Source: Limosilactobacillus caviae (GTDB lineage Bacteria; Bacillota; Bacilli; Lactobacillales; Lactobacillaceae). Taken from it: a stretch of 64,000 nt of DNA. Position numbers and translations under genes: made by a program. The notes beneath the pieces were generated by a model. That model was given only the letters and a program-made list of their open reading frames with translations. It did not search any database and had not been told where the DNA came from. Location of the stretch: NCBI RefSeq assembly GCF_014635905.1, contig NZ_BMDS01000006.1, positions 85,419 to 149,418 of the forward strand. The letters run 5' to 3'. Shown here in pieces: positions 45,910 to 53,556 of the stretch (its first letter is position 1; the number at the start of each line of letters is the position of its first letter).

Positions 45910-46232
45910 TTGACAATAGTAGCAACTATGGTTATATTATATTCAACAATTAAATTTAGATTAGAAAACGTTGATGGAAATAATGGTTAAGAACTAGCGA
46001 CAGAGAGTTAGCGGATGGTGTGAGCTGACCAAGGTTTTTGATTGTTAATCGTTCCTGAGTTACCGGCTGAAATTAAAGTAAGCTTAGGTTGGCTGCCATC
46101 CATTATTTTGGCCACAAATGTTTGTTTGTGAATGAGTGAATTGACCATGACAGTGGTTAATTAAAGTAGGATGGTACCGCGCAGAAGCGTTCTTACAATT
46201 GCAGTAATGCAATGTAAGGGCGCTTTTTCTTT
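45910..46232 (+). promoter_or_regulatory. T-box riboswitch upstream of an FAH-family gene
   Basis: Promoter TTGACA (45910-45915), 17-base spacer, TATATT (45933-45938). Stem I runs about 45967-46053 (AACG pairs with CGTT) with the AGAGAG and GGATGGTGTGAG distal-loop elements. The T-box AGGATGGTACCGCG is at 46168-46181 and a terminator GCG...CGC with T run at 46187-46232. The discriminator-pairing base in TGGT is T, so the tRNA should end A73-CCA, which argues against Asp. In the specifier-side bulge GATTG (46040-46044), ATT (Ile) followed by a purine is the best codon; TTG (Leu) is second. Uncharged tRNA should turn on the gene. Confidence 0.92.
46187..46232 (+). terminator. T-box leader terminator
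   Basis: GCG and CTTACAATTGCA (46187-46203) pair with TGCAATGTAAG and CGC, around GTAA, followed by TTTTTCTTTT. It competes with the antiterminator that contains the T-box sequence. Confidence 0.88.
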
Positions 46233-46267
46233 TCTAAATTTATAATAATTTTTTGGAGGTAATTATT

Positions 46268-47059
46268 ATGACTGAATTAAATACAAAACAAGAGGAATTC
46301 GCTAAGGCACTTTTTAAGGCTTATGATACCAATACCCCGTTGAATGAAGATGATTGGAAAGGCGTTGTCACTGATGATGACACGGCATATGCAGTTCAAG
46401 ATGAGGTTGTAAAATTAAAGGGAAAGCCAACCGCAGGATATAAGGTTTCATTAACCAGTAAGGAAACTCAAGATATGTTTGATGCGGATTCACCGTTATA
46501 TGGTCAACAGGTTGCTGAAAGATTCTTACAATCACCAGCCGATGTTGATTTAACGACATTGAATGAACCGTTATTAGAAGTAGAATTAGCTTTCCGTGCT
46601 AAGGAAGATTTAAAGCCAACAGACTCATTAGAAGACTTATTCCACAAGGTGACGGTTGCTGGTGACTTAGAATTGCCAGATGCGCGGTTTGTTAACTGGT
46701 TCCCCGACTTAGGTAAGTATAATGTAATGTCAGATTGTGCTGTTGGCGGGTTAGTAGTTTACGGTGAAGAACGGGATGCTGATAAGGCATTTGATAGTGT
46801 TGACGATGCTGCTAATGTTCATGCTGTACTATACAAAGATGGCGAAAAACTCAAAGAAGGTGTGTCATCAGAAGTGCTTGGCAACCCATTCAAGTCCTTG
46901 CAATGGTTAGTTAAAAAATTAGCTGATCAAGGAAAGACATTTAAGAAGGGGCAAATGGTATCTTCAGGAACATTCGTCTTACCACCAAAGTTAACTGCTG
47001 GAAAGTGGGAAGTTAAGTTTGATCAAGGCTTTGGGGATGTTGTAGTTAATGCTAAGTAG
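46268..47059 (+). CDS. 2-keto-4-pentenoate hydratase / FAH-superfamily enzyme
   Basis: A 263-residue protein of the MhpD branch of the fumarylacetoacetate-hydrolase superfamily (hydratases and decarboxylases of 2-keto dienoic acids). Seen are GYKVSLTSKETQ (near 60), EPLLEVELAFRAKEDL (metal-binding Glu pair near 100), and the LGNPFKSLQWLVKKLADQG to VSSGTFVLPP segment that closes the active site. GGAGG lies 8 bases before ATG 46268; the in-frame TTG at 46253 overlaps it and is not used. No aromatic-degradation genes adjoin it, so the MhpD name is only a family label. A T-box leader controls it, unusual for a catabolic-family enzyme, and points to a link with amino-acid supply, perhaps isoleucine or leucine. 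Confidence 0.8.
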   Translation: MTELNTKQEEFAKALFKAYDTNTPLNEDDWKGVVTDDDTAYAVQDEVVKLKGKPTAGYKVSLTSKETQDMFDADSPLYGQQVAERFLQSPADVDLTTLNEPLLEVELAFRAKEDLKPTDSLEDLFHKVTVAGDLELPDARFVNWFPDLGKYNVMSDCAVGGLVVYGEERDADKAFDSVDDAANVHAVLYKDGEKLKEGVSSEVLGNPFKSLQWLVKKLADQGKTFKKGQMVSSGTFVLPPKLTAGKWEVKFDQGFGDVVVNAK

Positions 47060-47089
47060 CTGTTTTCATTCAGTGAAAGGGGGGATCTG

Positions 47090-47167
47090 ATGAATGACTC
47101 AGGTGAGCAATCACCAAGCGATATTAATATTGTGGGCACAAAAAAAGCGGCTGGCGAAGTTAATTGA
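47090..47167 (+). CDS. Possible 25-codon peptide overlapping a terminator
   Basis: ATG 47090 to TGA 47165 encodes a 25-residue peptide beginning MNDSGEQSPSD. It has a very strong GAAAGGGGGG site before it, directly after the FAH gene. The last codons lie in the 5' arm of the shared terminator, so the frame may be accidental. No similarity recognised. Confidence 0.2.
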   Translation: MNDSGEQSPSDINIVGTKKAAGEVN

Positions 47168-47182
47168 TTCGTCAGTCGCTTT
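47144..47182. terminator. Bidirectional terminator between FAH gene and CBS gene
   Basis: AAAGCGGCTGGCGAA (47144-47158) pairs with TTCGTCAGTCGCTTT (47168-47182), including G-U pairs. It lies between convergent genes and has A and T runs on both sides. Confidence 0.85.
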
Positions 47183-47188
47183 AATATT

Positions 47189-47836
47189 TTAGTAACTTTG
47201 ATGCAAATCTTCAATTTCAGGGACTTCAAAGCCTTTCTTTTGGAGCCGTTTAACAATCCGCTCCATTTTTGCTTTACTTATGTCTGCCGGAAGAGTGTAG
47301 AGAACCCTTTTCATTGTTTCATCTTCTGGATCAAGGGAAATTACATTAACGATTTGGCAAAAACGAGTAATTTCCTTAGCGGCTGTTACCAATGCGCCTC
47401 GCTCATCAGGAGTGATAACGGTTAAAACATAGCTGCCATCATTCACATTCCAGCCAGCGGCAAGCATCCGTAAGAGACTATTATGTGTTAAGATCCCATA
47501 AAACTGGTTGTCATTATCAAGGACAGCAATGTATGGCAGGTCACGAATAGCAAAGAAAATTGAAAAGAAAGCAGCATTGATTGAAATAAATTTGGTAGCA
47601 TTTTTCAACAAAGCTGTTACTGGTAAACTCATATCGCCGTTTCGTGATTTATGACGATAAAGGTGCATTTTATAAATATTTCCCCGAAAAATTTTTCCTG
47701 ACTTATCTAAAACCGGTACGCACCGGTAACCAGTGTCCTCTAAAACAGTTAAGGCTTCGTTTAGTGTCGCTGTTTCTGGAAGGGTGGTTAAGGTTGCTTT
47801 CGGCTTAATTAATGAATTGAAAATCATATTAAACAT
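47189..47836 (-). CDS. CBS-domain protein with C-terminal ACT-like domain (CbpA-like)
   Basis: A 215-residue cytoplasmic regulator. Two CBS motifs cover about residues 15-140 (YRCVPVLDKSGKIFRGNIY and LPYIAVLDNDNQFYGILTHNSLLRML). The last part, from YVLTVITPDERGALVTAAKEI on, looks like an ACT domain. The same CBS-CBS-ACT order is found in Listeria CbpA, a cyclic-di-AMP-binding protein, so a nucleotide-sensing role is likely but ligand is inferred. No obvious partner gene is nearby. Convergent with the FAH gene, divergent from pth. Confidence 0.8.
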   Translation of the reverse strand: MFNMIFNSLIKPKATLTTLPETATLNEALTVLEDTGYRCVPVLDKSGKIFRGNIYKMHLYRHKSRNGDMSLPVTALLKNATKFISINAAFFSIFFAIRDLPYIAVLDNDNQFYGILTHNSLLRMLAAGWNVNDGSYVLTVITPDERGALVTAAKEITRFCQIVNVISLDPEDETMKRVLYTLPADISKAKMERIVKRLQKKGFEVPEIEDLHQSY

Positions 47837-48036
47837 CCTTTTTATCGATTAAATGCACCAATTATCATAACACATTTCTATCAAAATAATTAGAAAAAGA
47901 TTAGAAAAAATATTGTATGCAACCAAATTAGTATGTAGAAAAAAGTAACATAGGGTATAATACTACTAACTAAAAAGATGTGCTGGACGGGATTGCGGAC
48001 CGTGCGGCTTTTTTGCGTGAAAGGAATGAAAAAGAA

Positions 48037-48597
48037 ATGAAAATGATTGTTGGCTTAGGAAATATAGGTACCCGTTATGATGAGACCCGTCACAACACCG
48101 GCTTTATGGTTGTTGACCAATTGGCTCGTGACTACCATCTGGGGGCATTTACTCATTTGAAACAGGAAGCGGTAGCGGTTAGCGGCGTGATTAATGGGGA
48201 AAAGGTCATGCTGGTTAAACCGACAACTTTTATGAATGATTCAGGACGGGCAGTGGGTCCCCTTGTTGATTATTATGATATTGATTTGAACGACCTAGTA
48301 ATTGTTAATGATGATTTAGATATGCCAGTTGGTAAAGTCCGTTTGAAAACACACGGGGCTTCTGGTGGTCACAATGGACTTAAAAGTATTATTAACGTAT
48401 TAGGGACTAAAAATTTTAACCGGGTTAAGGTCGGAATCGATCATCCCCAACATGGAACGGTTGTCAGTCATGTTCTAGGTAAATTTTCCAAGGATGAACG
48501 GCCAAAGTTTGATCAAGCCGTTGAACAAGCTGAACATGCGCTGGAAGACTGGATTAACGGGGAAGAATTTGCCAAACTAATGAATGATTACAATTAA
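48037..48597 (+). CDS. pth: Peptidyl-tRNA hydrolase
   Basis: Pth frees tRNA from stalled peptidyl-tRNA. From ATG 48037 it is 186 residues, the usual length, starting MKMIVGLGNIG; an ATG at 47980 would add 19 unrelated residues. Catalytic His is in TRYDETRHNTGF (near 21), and KPTTFMNDSGRAV and NDDLDMPVGKVRLK are conserved. AAAGGA lies upstream, and a TATAAT at about 47957 could be its -10. It heads the conserved pth-mfd-rqcP block. Confidence 0.97.
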   Translation: MKMIVGLGNIGTRYDETRHNTGFMVVDQLARDYHLGAFTHLKQEAVAVSGVINGEKVMLVKPTTFMNDSGRAVGPLVDYYDIDLNDLVIVNDDLDMPVGKVRLKTHGASGGHNGLKSIINVLGTKNFNRVKVGIDHPQHGTVVSHVLGKFSKDERPKFDQAVEQAEHALEDWINGEEFAKLMNDYN

Positions 48598-48615
48598 TAA
48601 AGAAAGGTGGCGTTG

Positions 48616-51600
48616 ATGGTGCAATTGGAAACGTTAATTGAAAGGACGCCATCATTTAAACAAATTGCGGCTGATCTTCAACCAGCAAGGCACCAATTAA
48701 TAACAGGTATTTCGGGGTCAGCACGAACGGGATTATTAAGTGCATTGTCAACAAAACTAAACCAGCCGATTTTAGTTGTTACCGATACAATCTCGCATAT
48801 GCAAGAATTAGCTGGTGACTTGGAGAACCTCTTGCCTGATAATCGTGTTTTTCAATTTCCGGTTGAAGAGGTCTTAGCGGCAGAAGTAGCAACTAGCTCG
48901 CCTAATTATAGGTTACAGCGTGTTTTAGCCCTGAATGCATTAATTAATAAGGACCCAGCGATTATCGTTGCCTCAACTGCGGGATTACGACGCAATATTA
49001 TTTCCCCAAAATACTTTGCAAAAACAGCATTAAAGATTAAAACAGGCGGGGATCTTGACCTTGCTAAAATTCGTCAACAACTGAGTGCGATGGGATACCA
49101 ATACCAAAAGATGGTTTTACGTCCCGGTGATTTTGCTATCCGTGGTTCAATTGTTGATATTTATGCTTTGAATACTGACAATCCGGTGCGAATTGACTTA
49201 TTTGATACGGAAGTCGACTCATTACGGTATTTTGATGCTAGTACGCAACGAAGTATAGGTAATGTTGGAGAAGTACAAATTTTACCAGCGACTGATTTTA
49301 TAATTCCGCCAACAGAATTTACCCGGATTTACGAAGCTTTAGATAAAGAATATCAGGAGCTAGTGAAGGGATTATCAGACAAGGATGATGATATTAAGCA
49401 ACAGGTAGCAAACCGCTTTATTCCAATGCTAAATGCGCTTAAAGCCCAACGATTGCCTAATGATCTGCTGGAATTTAGTGATCTGGTTTACCCTACCAAA
49501 CATTCTTTGCTAGATTATTTACCAGATGATGGCGTCATTTATTTTGATGACCTTACCAGAATAAAACAACTTGCAAAACAAATGGCGAAGGAAGACACTG
49601 GATGGTTTAATGATAAGGTTGCCCACCATCAGCTCACAGCTATTCCTGACCTTAGCAATGATGTGTCGGCGTTGATTAAAAAGGACCGTCATGCACAAAT
49701 CTACGGGGCCTTATTTAAAAAGGGCTTGGGAAACATTAAGCTTAGTCAGATTACTGATTTAAAGAGCAGGACAATGCAGCGTTTCTTTGGGCAGATGCCG
49801 TTATTGAAGGCTGAATTACAGCGATGGATTGACCAGGGACAAACGGTTATCCTAATGGCAAATAGCCCAGAACGACGAAAACAGATTGCCCGCACGCTTG
49901 CTGATTTTGAAATCACGGCAACTGAAACCGAATTGGAAAATATTAAACCTAACATTGTGCAGATTGTTGCTGCCAATTTAAATAACGGCTTTGAAATGCC
50001 ACTCGCTGGTTTGGTTGTCATTACAGAAAGCGAGATGTTTAAGCAGGTAAAAAAGGCGCATCATCGCCCCCAGAAGTTAGCCAATGCGGAACGGCTGAAA
50101 AATTATACTGACTTAAAACCGGGTGATTATGTTGTTCATGTTAATCACGGAATTGGGATCTTTAGCGGTATTAAGACGATGGAAGTAGACCATGTTCATC
50201 AAGACTACATGATCATTAATTATCGTGATAATGCTCAGATATATGTTCCGGTTACCCAGCTAAATCTTGTTCAAAAGTATGTCTCTTCCGAATCGAAAAC
50301 GCCACGGATTAATAAACTGGGCGGTAATGAGTGGGCAAAGACAAAGCGTCGCGTTTCATCGAAAATTGAAGATATTGCAGATGAGCTGGTTGACTTATAT
50401 GCCAAGCGAGAAGCAGAGCAGGGGTATGCTTTTCCAAAGGATGATTACCTCCAAAAACAATTTGATGCTAATTTTCCATATAATGAGACTCGCGATCAAT
50501 TGCGTAGTATTAATGAAATTAAAAAGGATATGGAAAAGCCCAAGCCGATGGATCGCTTACTGGTCGGGGATGTTGGTTATGGAAAGACTGAAGTTGCGAT
50601 GCGTGCTATTTTTAAAGCCGTGGCTGGCGGCAAACAGGTAGCGTTTCTTGTACCAACAACTGTTCTTGCCCAGCAGCATTTTGATACTCTAACCCGGCGT
50701 TTTGAAGGCTTTCCGATTAATATTTCCTTAATGTCGCGGTTTAAAACGCCAAAAGAATTAAAGGAAACGGAAGCGGGACTAAAAGACGGGAGTATCGACG
50801 TTGTTGTCGGAACTCACCGTATCTTATCCAAAGATGTTGAATTTAAAGATTTAGGATTGTTGATTGTTGATGAAGAGCAGCGATTTGGCGTAAAGCATAA
50901 GGAGAAATTAAAACAGCTTAAAAATAACGTTGATGTATTAACCTTAACGGCTACCCCGATTCCGCGGACACTGCATATGTCAATGCTGGGAGTACGGGAT
51001 TTATCTGTTCTTGAAACGCCGCCAGCTGGCCGTTATCCAATCCAGACGTATGTTATGGAACAAAATAGCGGGGCAATTCGCGATGGGATTATCCGTGAAA
51101 TGCAACGTGGCGGTCAAGTATATTACCTTCATAATCGGGTTCATGATATTGAGGAAACAGTTGCCTGGCTACAAGAATTGGTTCCAGAAGCGCAGATTGG
51201 TTATATTAATGGCCAGATGAGCGAAAATGAATTGGAAACAGTCTTGTATGAGTTTATTCAAGAAAATTATGATGTTTTAGTAACGACTTCAATTATTGAA
51301 ACAGGGGTCGATATTCCTAACGCTAATACTCTTTTCGTTGAGAATGCAGATCGAATGGGACTGGCTCAGTTATATCAAATCCGTGGCCGAATTGGCCGAA
51401 GTAACCGTGTGGCATATGCATACTTTATGTATCAGCCGAATAAGGTTTTGACAGAACTAGGTGAGAAACGTTTAGCAGCTATTCGGGATTTTACCGAGTT
51501 AGGGTCCGGATTTAAGATTGCAATGCGCGATCTCGCCATTCGCGGAGCTGGTAATTTGTTAGGAAAGCAACAGCATGGGTTCATTGATTCTGTTGGATAC

Positions 51601-52155
51601 GATCTTTATTCAGCTATGCTCAGTGATGCGGTTGCTAAAAAACAAGGTAAAAAGCAGACGATTCACTCCGATGCGGAAGTTGAATTAGGGGTTGAAGCGT
51701 ATTTGCCAACAGACTATATTGCTGATCAGCGCCAGAAAATCGAGTTGTATAAAACGATTCGCCAGGCTAAGACAGATGAGGAAATTATTGACATTCAAGG
51801 CGACCTGATTGATCGATTTGGTGACTATCCTGCGCCAGTTGGTACACTGCTGCTCGTAAGCCAACTGAAAAATCACGCGGATCTAGCAATGATTGCAGAG
51901 ATTAAGCGTCAGCGTGATAATATCAATATTACGTTTACAGAGCGTGCTAGCAGACTAATTAAGGCACCGGCAATAATTAAGGAATTAGCTAAAACAAGGT
52001 TTAAGGCAACAATCGGTGAGGATAATCAGCAATTAACAATCCGATTGGTAATCCAACCTAAAATGACCACGGATGATTGGCTTCATCAGTTGTTGCAGTT
52101 TGTGACGGCACTTGGCAAAGTCATTCAAGAAGATGAAAAAGGAGCAGAAAAATGA
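48616..52155 (+). CDS. mfd: Transcription-repair coupling factor Mfd
   Basis: Mfd removes RNA polymerase stalled at DNA damage and recruits UvrA. With ATG 48616 it is 1179 residues. Domains in order: UvrB-like (about 10-350), RNAP-interacting CarD-like region (KPGDYVVHVNHGIGIFSGI near 495-515), SF2 translocase with GDVGYGKTEVAMR (near 650), DEEQRFGVK, TATPIPRT and IRGRIGRS, and a C-terminal TRCF domain. An in-frame GTG at 48607 overlaps the AAAGGTGG site, so ATG 48616 is preferred. The end overlaps rqcP by four bases. Confidence 0.97.
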   Translation: MVQLETLIERTPSFKQIAADLQPARHQLITGISGSARTGLLSALSTKLNQPILVVTDTISHMQELAGDLENLLPDNRVFQFPVEEVLAAEVATSSPNYRLQRVLALNALINKDPAIIVASTAGLRRNIISPKYFAKTALKIKTGGDLDLAKIRQQLSAMGYQYQKMVLRPGDFAIRGSIVDIYALNTDNPVRIDLFDTEVDSLRYFDASTQRSIGNVGEVQILPATDFIIPPTEFTRIYEALDKEYQELVKGLSDKDDDIKQQVANRFIPMLNALKAQRLPNDLLEFSDLVYPTKHSLLDYLPDDGVIYFDDLTRIKQLAKQMAKEDTGWFNDKVAHHQLTAIPDLSNDVSALIKKDRHAQIYGALFKKGLGNIKLSQITDLKSRTMQRFFGQMPLLKAELQRWIDQGQTVILMANSPERRKQIARTLADFEITATETELENIKPNIVQIVAANLNNGFEMPLAGLVVITESEMFKQVKKAHHRPQKLANAERLKNYTDLKPGDYVVHVNHGIGIFSGIKTMEVDHVHQDYMIINYRDNAQIYVPVTQLNLVQKYVSSESKTPRINKLGGNEWAKTKRRVSSKIEDIADELVDLYAKREAEQGYAFPKDDYLQKQFDANFPYNETRDQLRSINEIKKDMEKPKPMDRLLVGDVGYGKTEVAMRAIFKAVAGGKQVAFLVPTTVLAQQHFDTLTRRFEGFPINISLMSRFKTPKELKETEAGLKDGSIDVVVGTHRILSKDVEFKDLGLLIVDEEQRFGVKHKEKLKQLKNNVDVLTLTATPIPRTLHMSMLGVRDLSVLETPPAGRYPIQTYVMEQNSGAIRDGIIREMQRGGQVYYLHNRVHDIEETVAWLQELVPEAQIGYINGQMSENELETVLYEFIQENYDVLVTTSIIETGVDIPNANTLFVENADRMGLAQLYQIRGRIGRSNRVAYAYFMYQPNKVLTELGEKRLAAIRDFTELGSGFKIAMRDLAIRGAGNLLGKQQHGFIDSVGYDLYSAMLSDAVAKKQGKKQTIHSDAEVELGVEAYLPTDYIADQRQKIELYKTIRQAKTDEEIIDIQGDLIDRFGDYPAPVGTLLLVSQLKNHADLAMIAEIKRQRDNINITFTERASRLIKAPAIIKELAKTRFKATIGEDNQQLTIRLVIQPKMTTDDWLHQLLQFVTALGKVIQEDEKGAEK

Positions 52156-52424
52156 GATTAGATAAGTTCTTAAAGGTATCACGAATTATTAAACGGCGAT
52201 CAATCGCTAAGGAAATTGCGGATCAAGGACGGATTTTGATTAATGGTCAGCCAGCAAAATCATCTAGCCGCGTGGCAGTGGGTGATACACTGACAATTAA
52301 GTTTGGAAATAAAACGGAAACAGTTAAGATTAACAGGATTGTTGAAACAACTAAAAAGAGTGAAGCAGAAGACATGTATGAGATAATTGATGAAAGCTAT
52401 GCAGAATCGTTTGATCAAATTTAA
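52152..52424 (+). CDS. rqcP: RqcP-type S4 RNA-binding protein (YabO)
   Basis: A 90-residue S4-domain protein (MRLDKFLKVSRIIKRRSIAKEIADQGRILINGQPAK in part). B. subtilis RqcP/YabO helps RqcH add alanine tails to stalled nascent chains on the 50S subunit. It overlaps mfd by four bases (ATGA), so translation is probably coupled. KAKS S4 fold residues are intact; C-terminal tail is acidic. Confidence 0.94.
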   Translation: MRLDKFLKVSRIIKRRSIAKEIADQGRILINGQPAKSSSRVAVGDTLTIKFGNKTETVKINRIVETTKKSEAEDMYEIIDESYAESFDQI

Positions 52425-52459
52425 TGCACTTTAATTCTATAAAAAAGTTGATATTTATA

Positions 52460-52489
52460 TAGACATTCTCTGCGCTAACTTGCTATACT
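52460..52489 (+). promoter_or_regulatory. Probable divIC promoter
   Basis: TAGACA (52460-52465), 18-base spacer, TATACT (52484-52489) with a TGC extended -10 (TTGCTATACT). About 37 bases before divIC. Confidence 0.55.
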
Positions 52490-52525
52490 TAAAGCGTGAT
52501 AAGTAAGAATAAAGGGGGATATCAG

Positions 52526-52882
52526 ATGAAAGCACGATCTGATGGAAAAATTTCACAATTAAATACCCCATATGCTCGGCAAGTTTCAAGCACAAAGAAT
52601 CGAAATCGGCAAATTCATAAACGACGATGTAAAAGAATCATTGCTGTTTTCTTTGTTGTATTCTTGATTTTTGGAATTCAAATATTTCAAAGCAAGCGGA
52701 CATTAGCGGATATTAATGGTAATATTCAGCAAGCACAGTCACAATTAAAAAAGCAAAAACAAAAGAATCAGCAATTACAGCGACAAATCAAACTGTTGCA
52801 TAACCCTGATTATATTCAGCAGGTTATCCGTGCTAAGTATAATTATTCTAAAAAAGGCGAGACAGTCTATAACCTGAACTAA
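52526..52882 (+). CDS. divIC: Septum formation initiator DivIC
   Basis: DivIC is a bitopic cell-division protein that forms a complex with DivIB and FtsL at the septum. From ATG 52526 (AAAGGGGGAT upstream) it is 118 residues. A basic cytoplasmic stretch (KNRNRQIHKRRCKR) precedes a membrane segment (IIAVFFVVFLIFGIQIF) and an extracellular coiled coil rich in Gln and Lys, then NPDYIQQVIRAKYNYSKKGE, the family signature. Its place between rqcP and yabR matches other Firmicutes. Confidence 0.95.
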   Translation: MKARSDGKISQLNTPYARQVSSTKNRNRQIHKRRCKRIIAVFFVVFLIFGIQIFQSKRTLADINGNIQQAQSQLKKQKQKNQQLQRQIKLLHNPDYIQQVIRAKYNYSKKGETVYNLN

Positions 52883-53018
52883 TGATCATAAAATAAGATG
52901 TTTAGAGTAGGGTTAAAAAGGTTTAAATGTTAAAATTAAGAATGTAATTGGGTGAAATTATTGCCTTAAATTTTATGGTGATTTTTATGTATTTCCATGC
53001 TTATAAATAGTGAAGTTA

Positions 53019-53027
53019 TGGTATACT
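53019..53027 (+). promoter_or_regulatory. Possible extended -10 promoter for yabR
   Basis: TGGTATACT (53019-53027) is an extended -10 element with a poor -35. It lies about 45 bases before the yabR start, in a 190-base gap with no other feature. Confidence 0.4.
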
Positions 53028-53072
53028 CAAATACAAAAATACGAGATGGTTCGAGGAGGATCTATAGGTTTC

Positions 53073-53555
53073 ATGGCAATTGAAGTTGGAGCAAAGGTTT
53101 CAGGTAAGGTTTCAGGAATCACTAATTTTGGTGCATTCGTTGATTTAGATGATAATCAGACAGGATTGGTACACATCAGTCAGATCTCTGATAAATACAT
53201 CAAGGACGTTCATGATGTATTGGCAGTTGGGGATGAAGTTACTGCAAAGGTAACACGGATTGGTGACGACGGTAAGATTGCCCTTTCAATCAAGGCCGCT
53301 GCTCCTCATGAACATCAAGATCATCATGATAACCATCATCGTGAAAATAATCATCACGAACGAAACAATAATTTCCGTGGACACCACGATAGTTTTCGCG
53401 GTGGCTTTGGTGGGGGACGACACCACAATAACCACCAACACGAAGACTTTAACGATATGCTCGCAGGCTACTTGAAAGAAAGTGAATCACGCTTATCTAC
53501 CTTAAAACGGCAGACAGATGGTAAGCGTGGTGGCCGTGGCGGTCGGCGGAGCTAA
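53073..53555 (+). CDS. yabR: S1-domain RNA-binding protein (YabR/GSP13-like)
   Basis: A 160-residue protein from ATG 53073, with GAGGAGG 11 bases upstream; longer starts at 53010 would include promoter sequence. The S1 domain (about 5-75) has GAKVSGKVSGITNFGAFVDL and LVHISQISDKYIKDV. The rest is rich in His, Asn, Gly and Arg and ends RGGRGGRRS. General stress protein 13 of B. subtilis is similar and binds ribosomes. It stops one base before tilS starts. Confidence 0.92.
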   Translation: MAIEVGAKVSGKVSGITNFGAFVDLDDNQTGLVHISQISDKYIKDVHDVLAVGDEVTAKVTRIGDDGKIALSIKAAAPHEHQDHHDNHHRENNHHERNNNFRGHHDSFRGGFGGGRHHNNHQHEDFNDMLAGYLKESESRLSTLKRQTDGKRGGRGGRRS

Positions 53556-53556
53556 T

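Noticed and set aside
46040..46042. GAT (Asp) as the T-box specifier codon
   Set aside because: The T-box TGGT base requires A73 in the tRNA, while tRNA(Asp) has G73; the base after GAT is not a purine.
47980..48036. Upstream ATG for pth
   Set aside because: It would add 19 residues not found in Pth proteins; ATG 48037 gives the normal MKMIVGLGN start.
53010..53072. Upstream start for yabR
   Set aside because: The added region contains the extended -10 promoter and the GAGGAGG ribosome binding site for ATG 53073.
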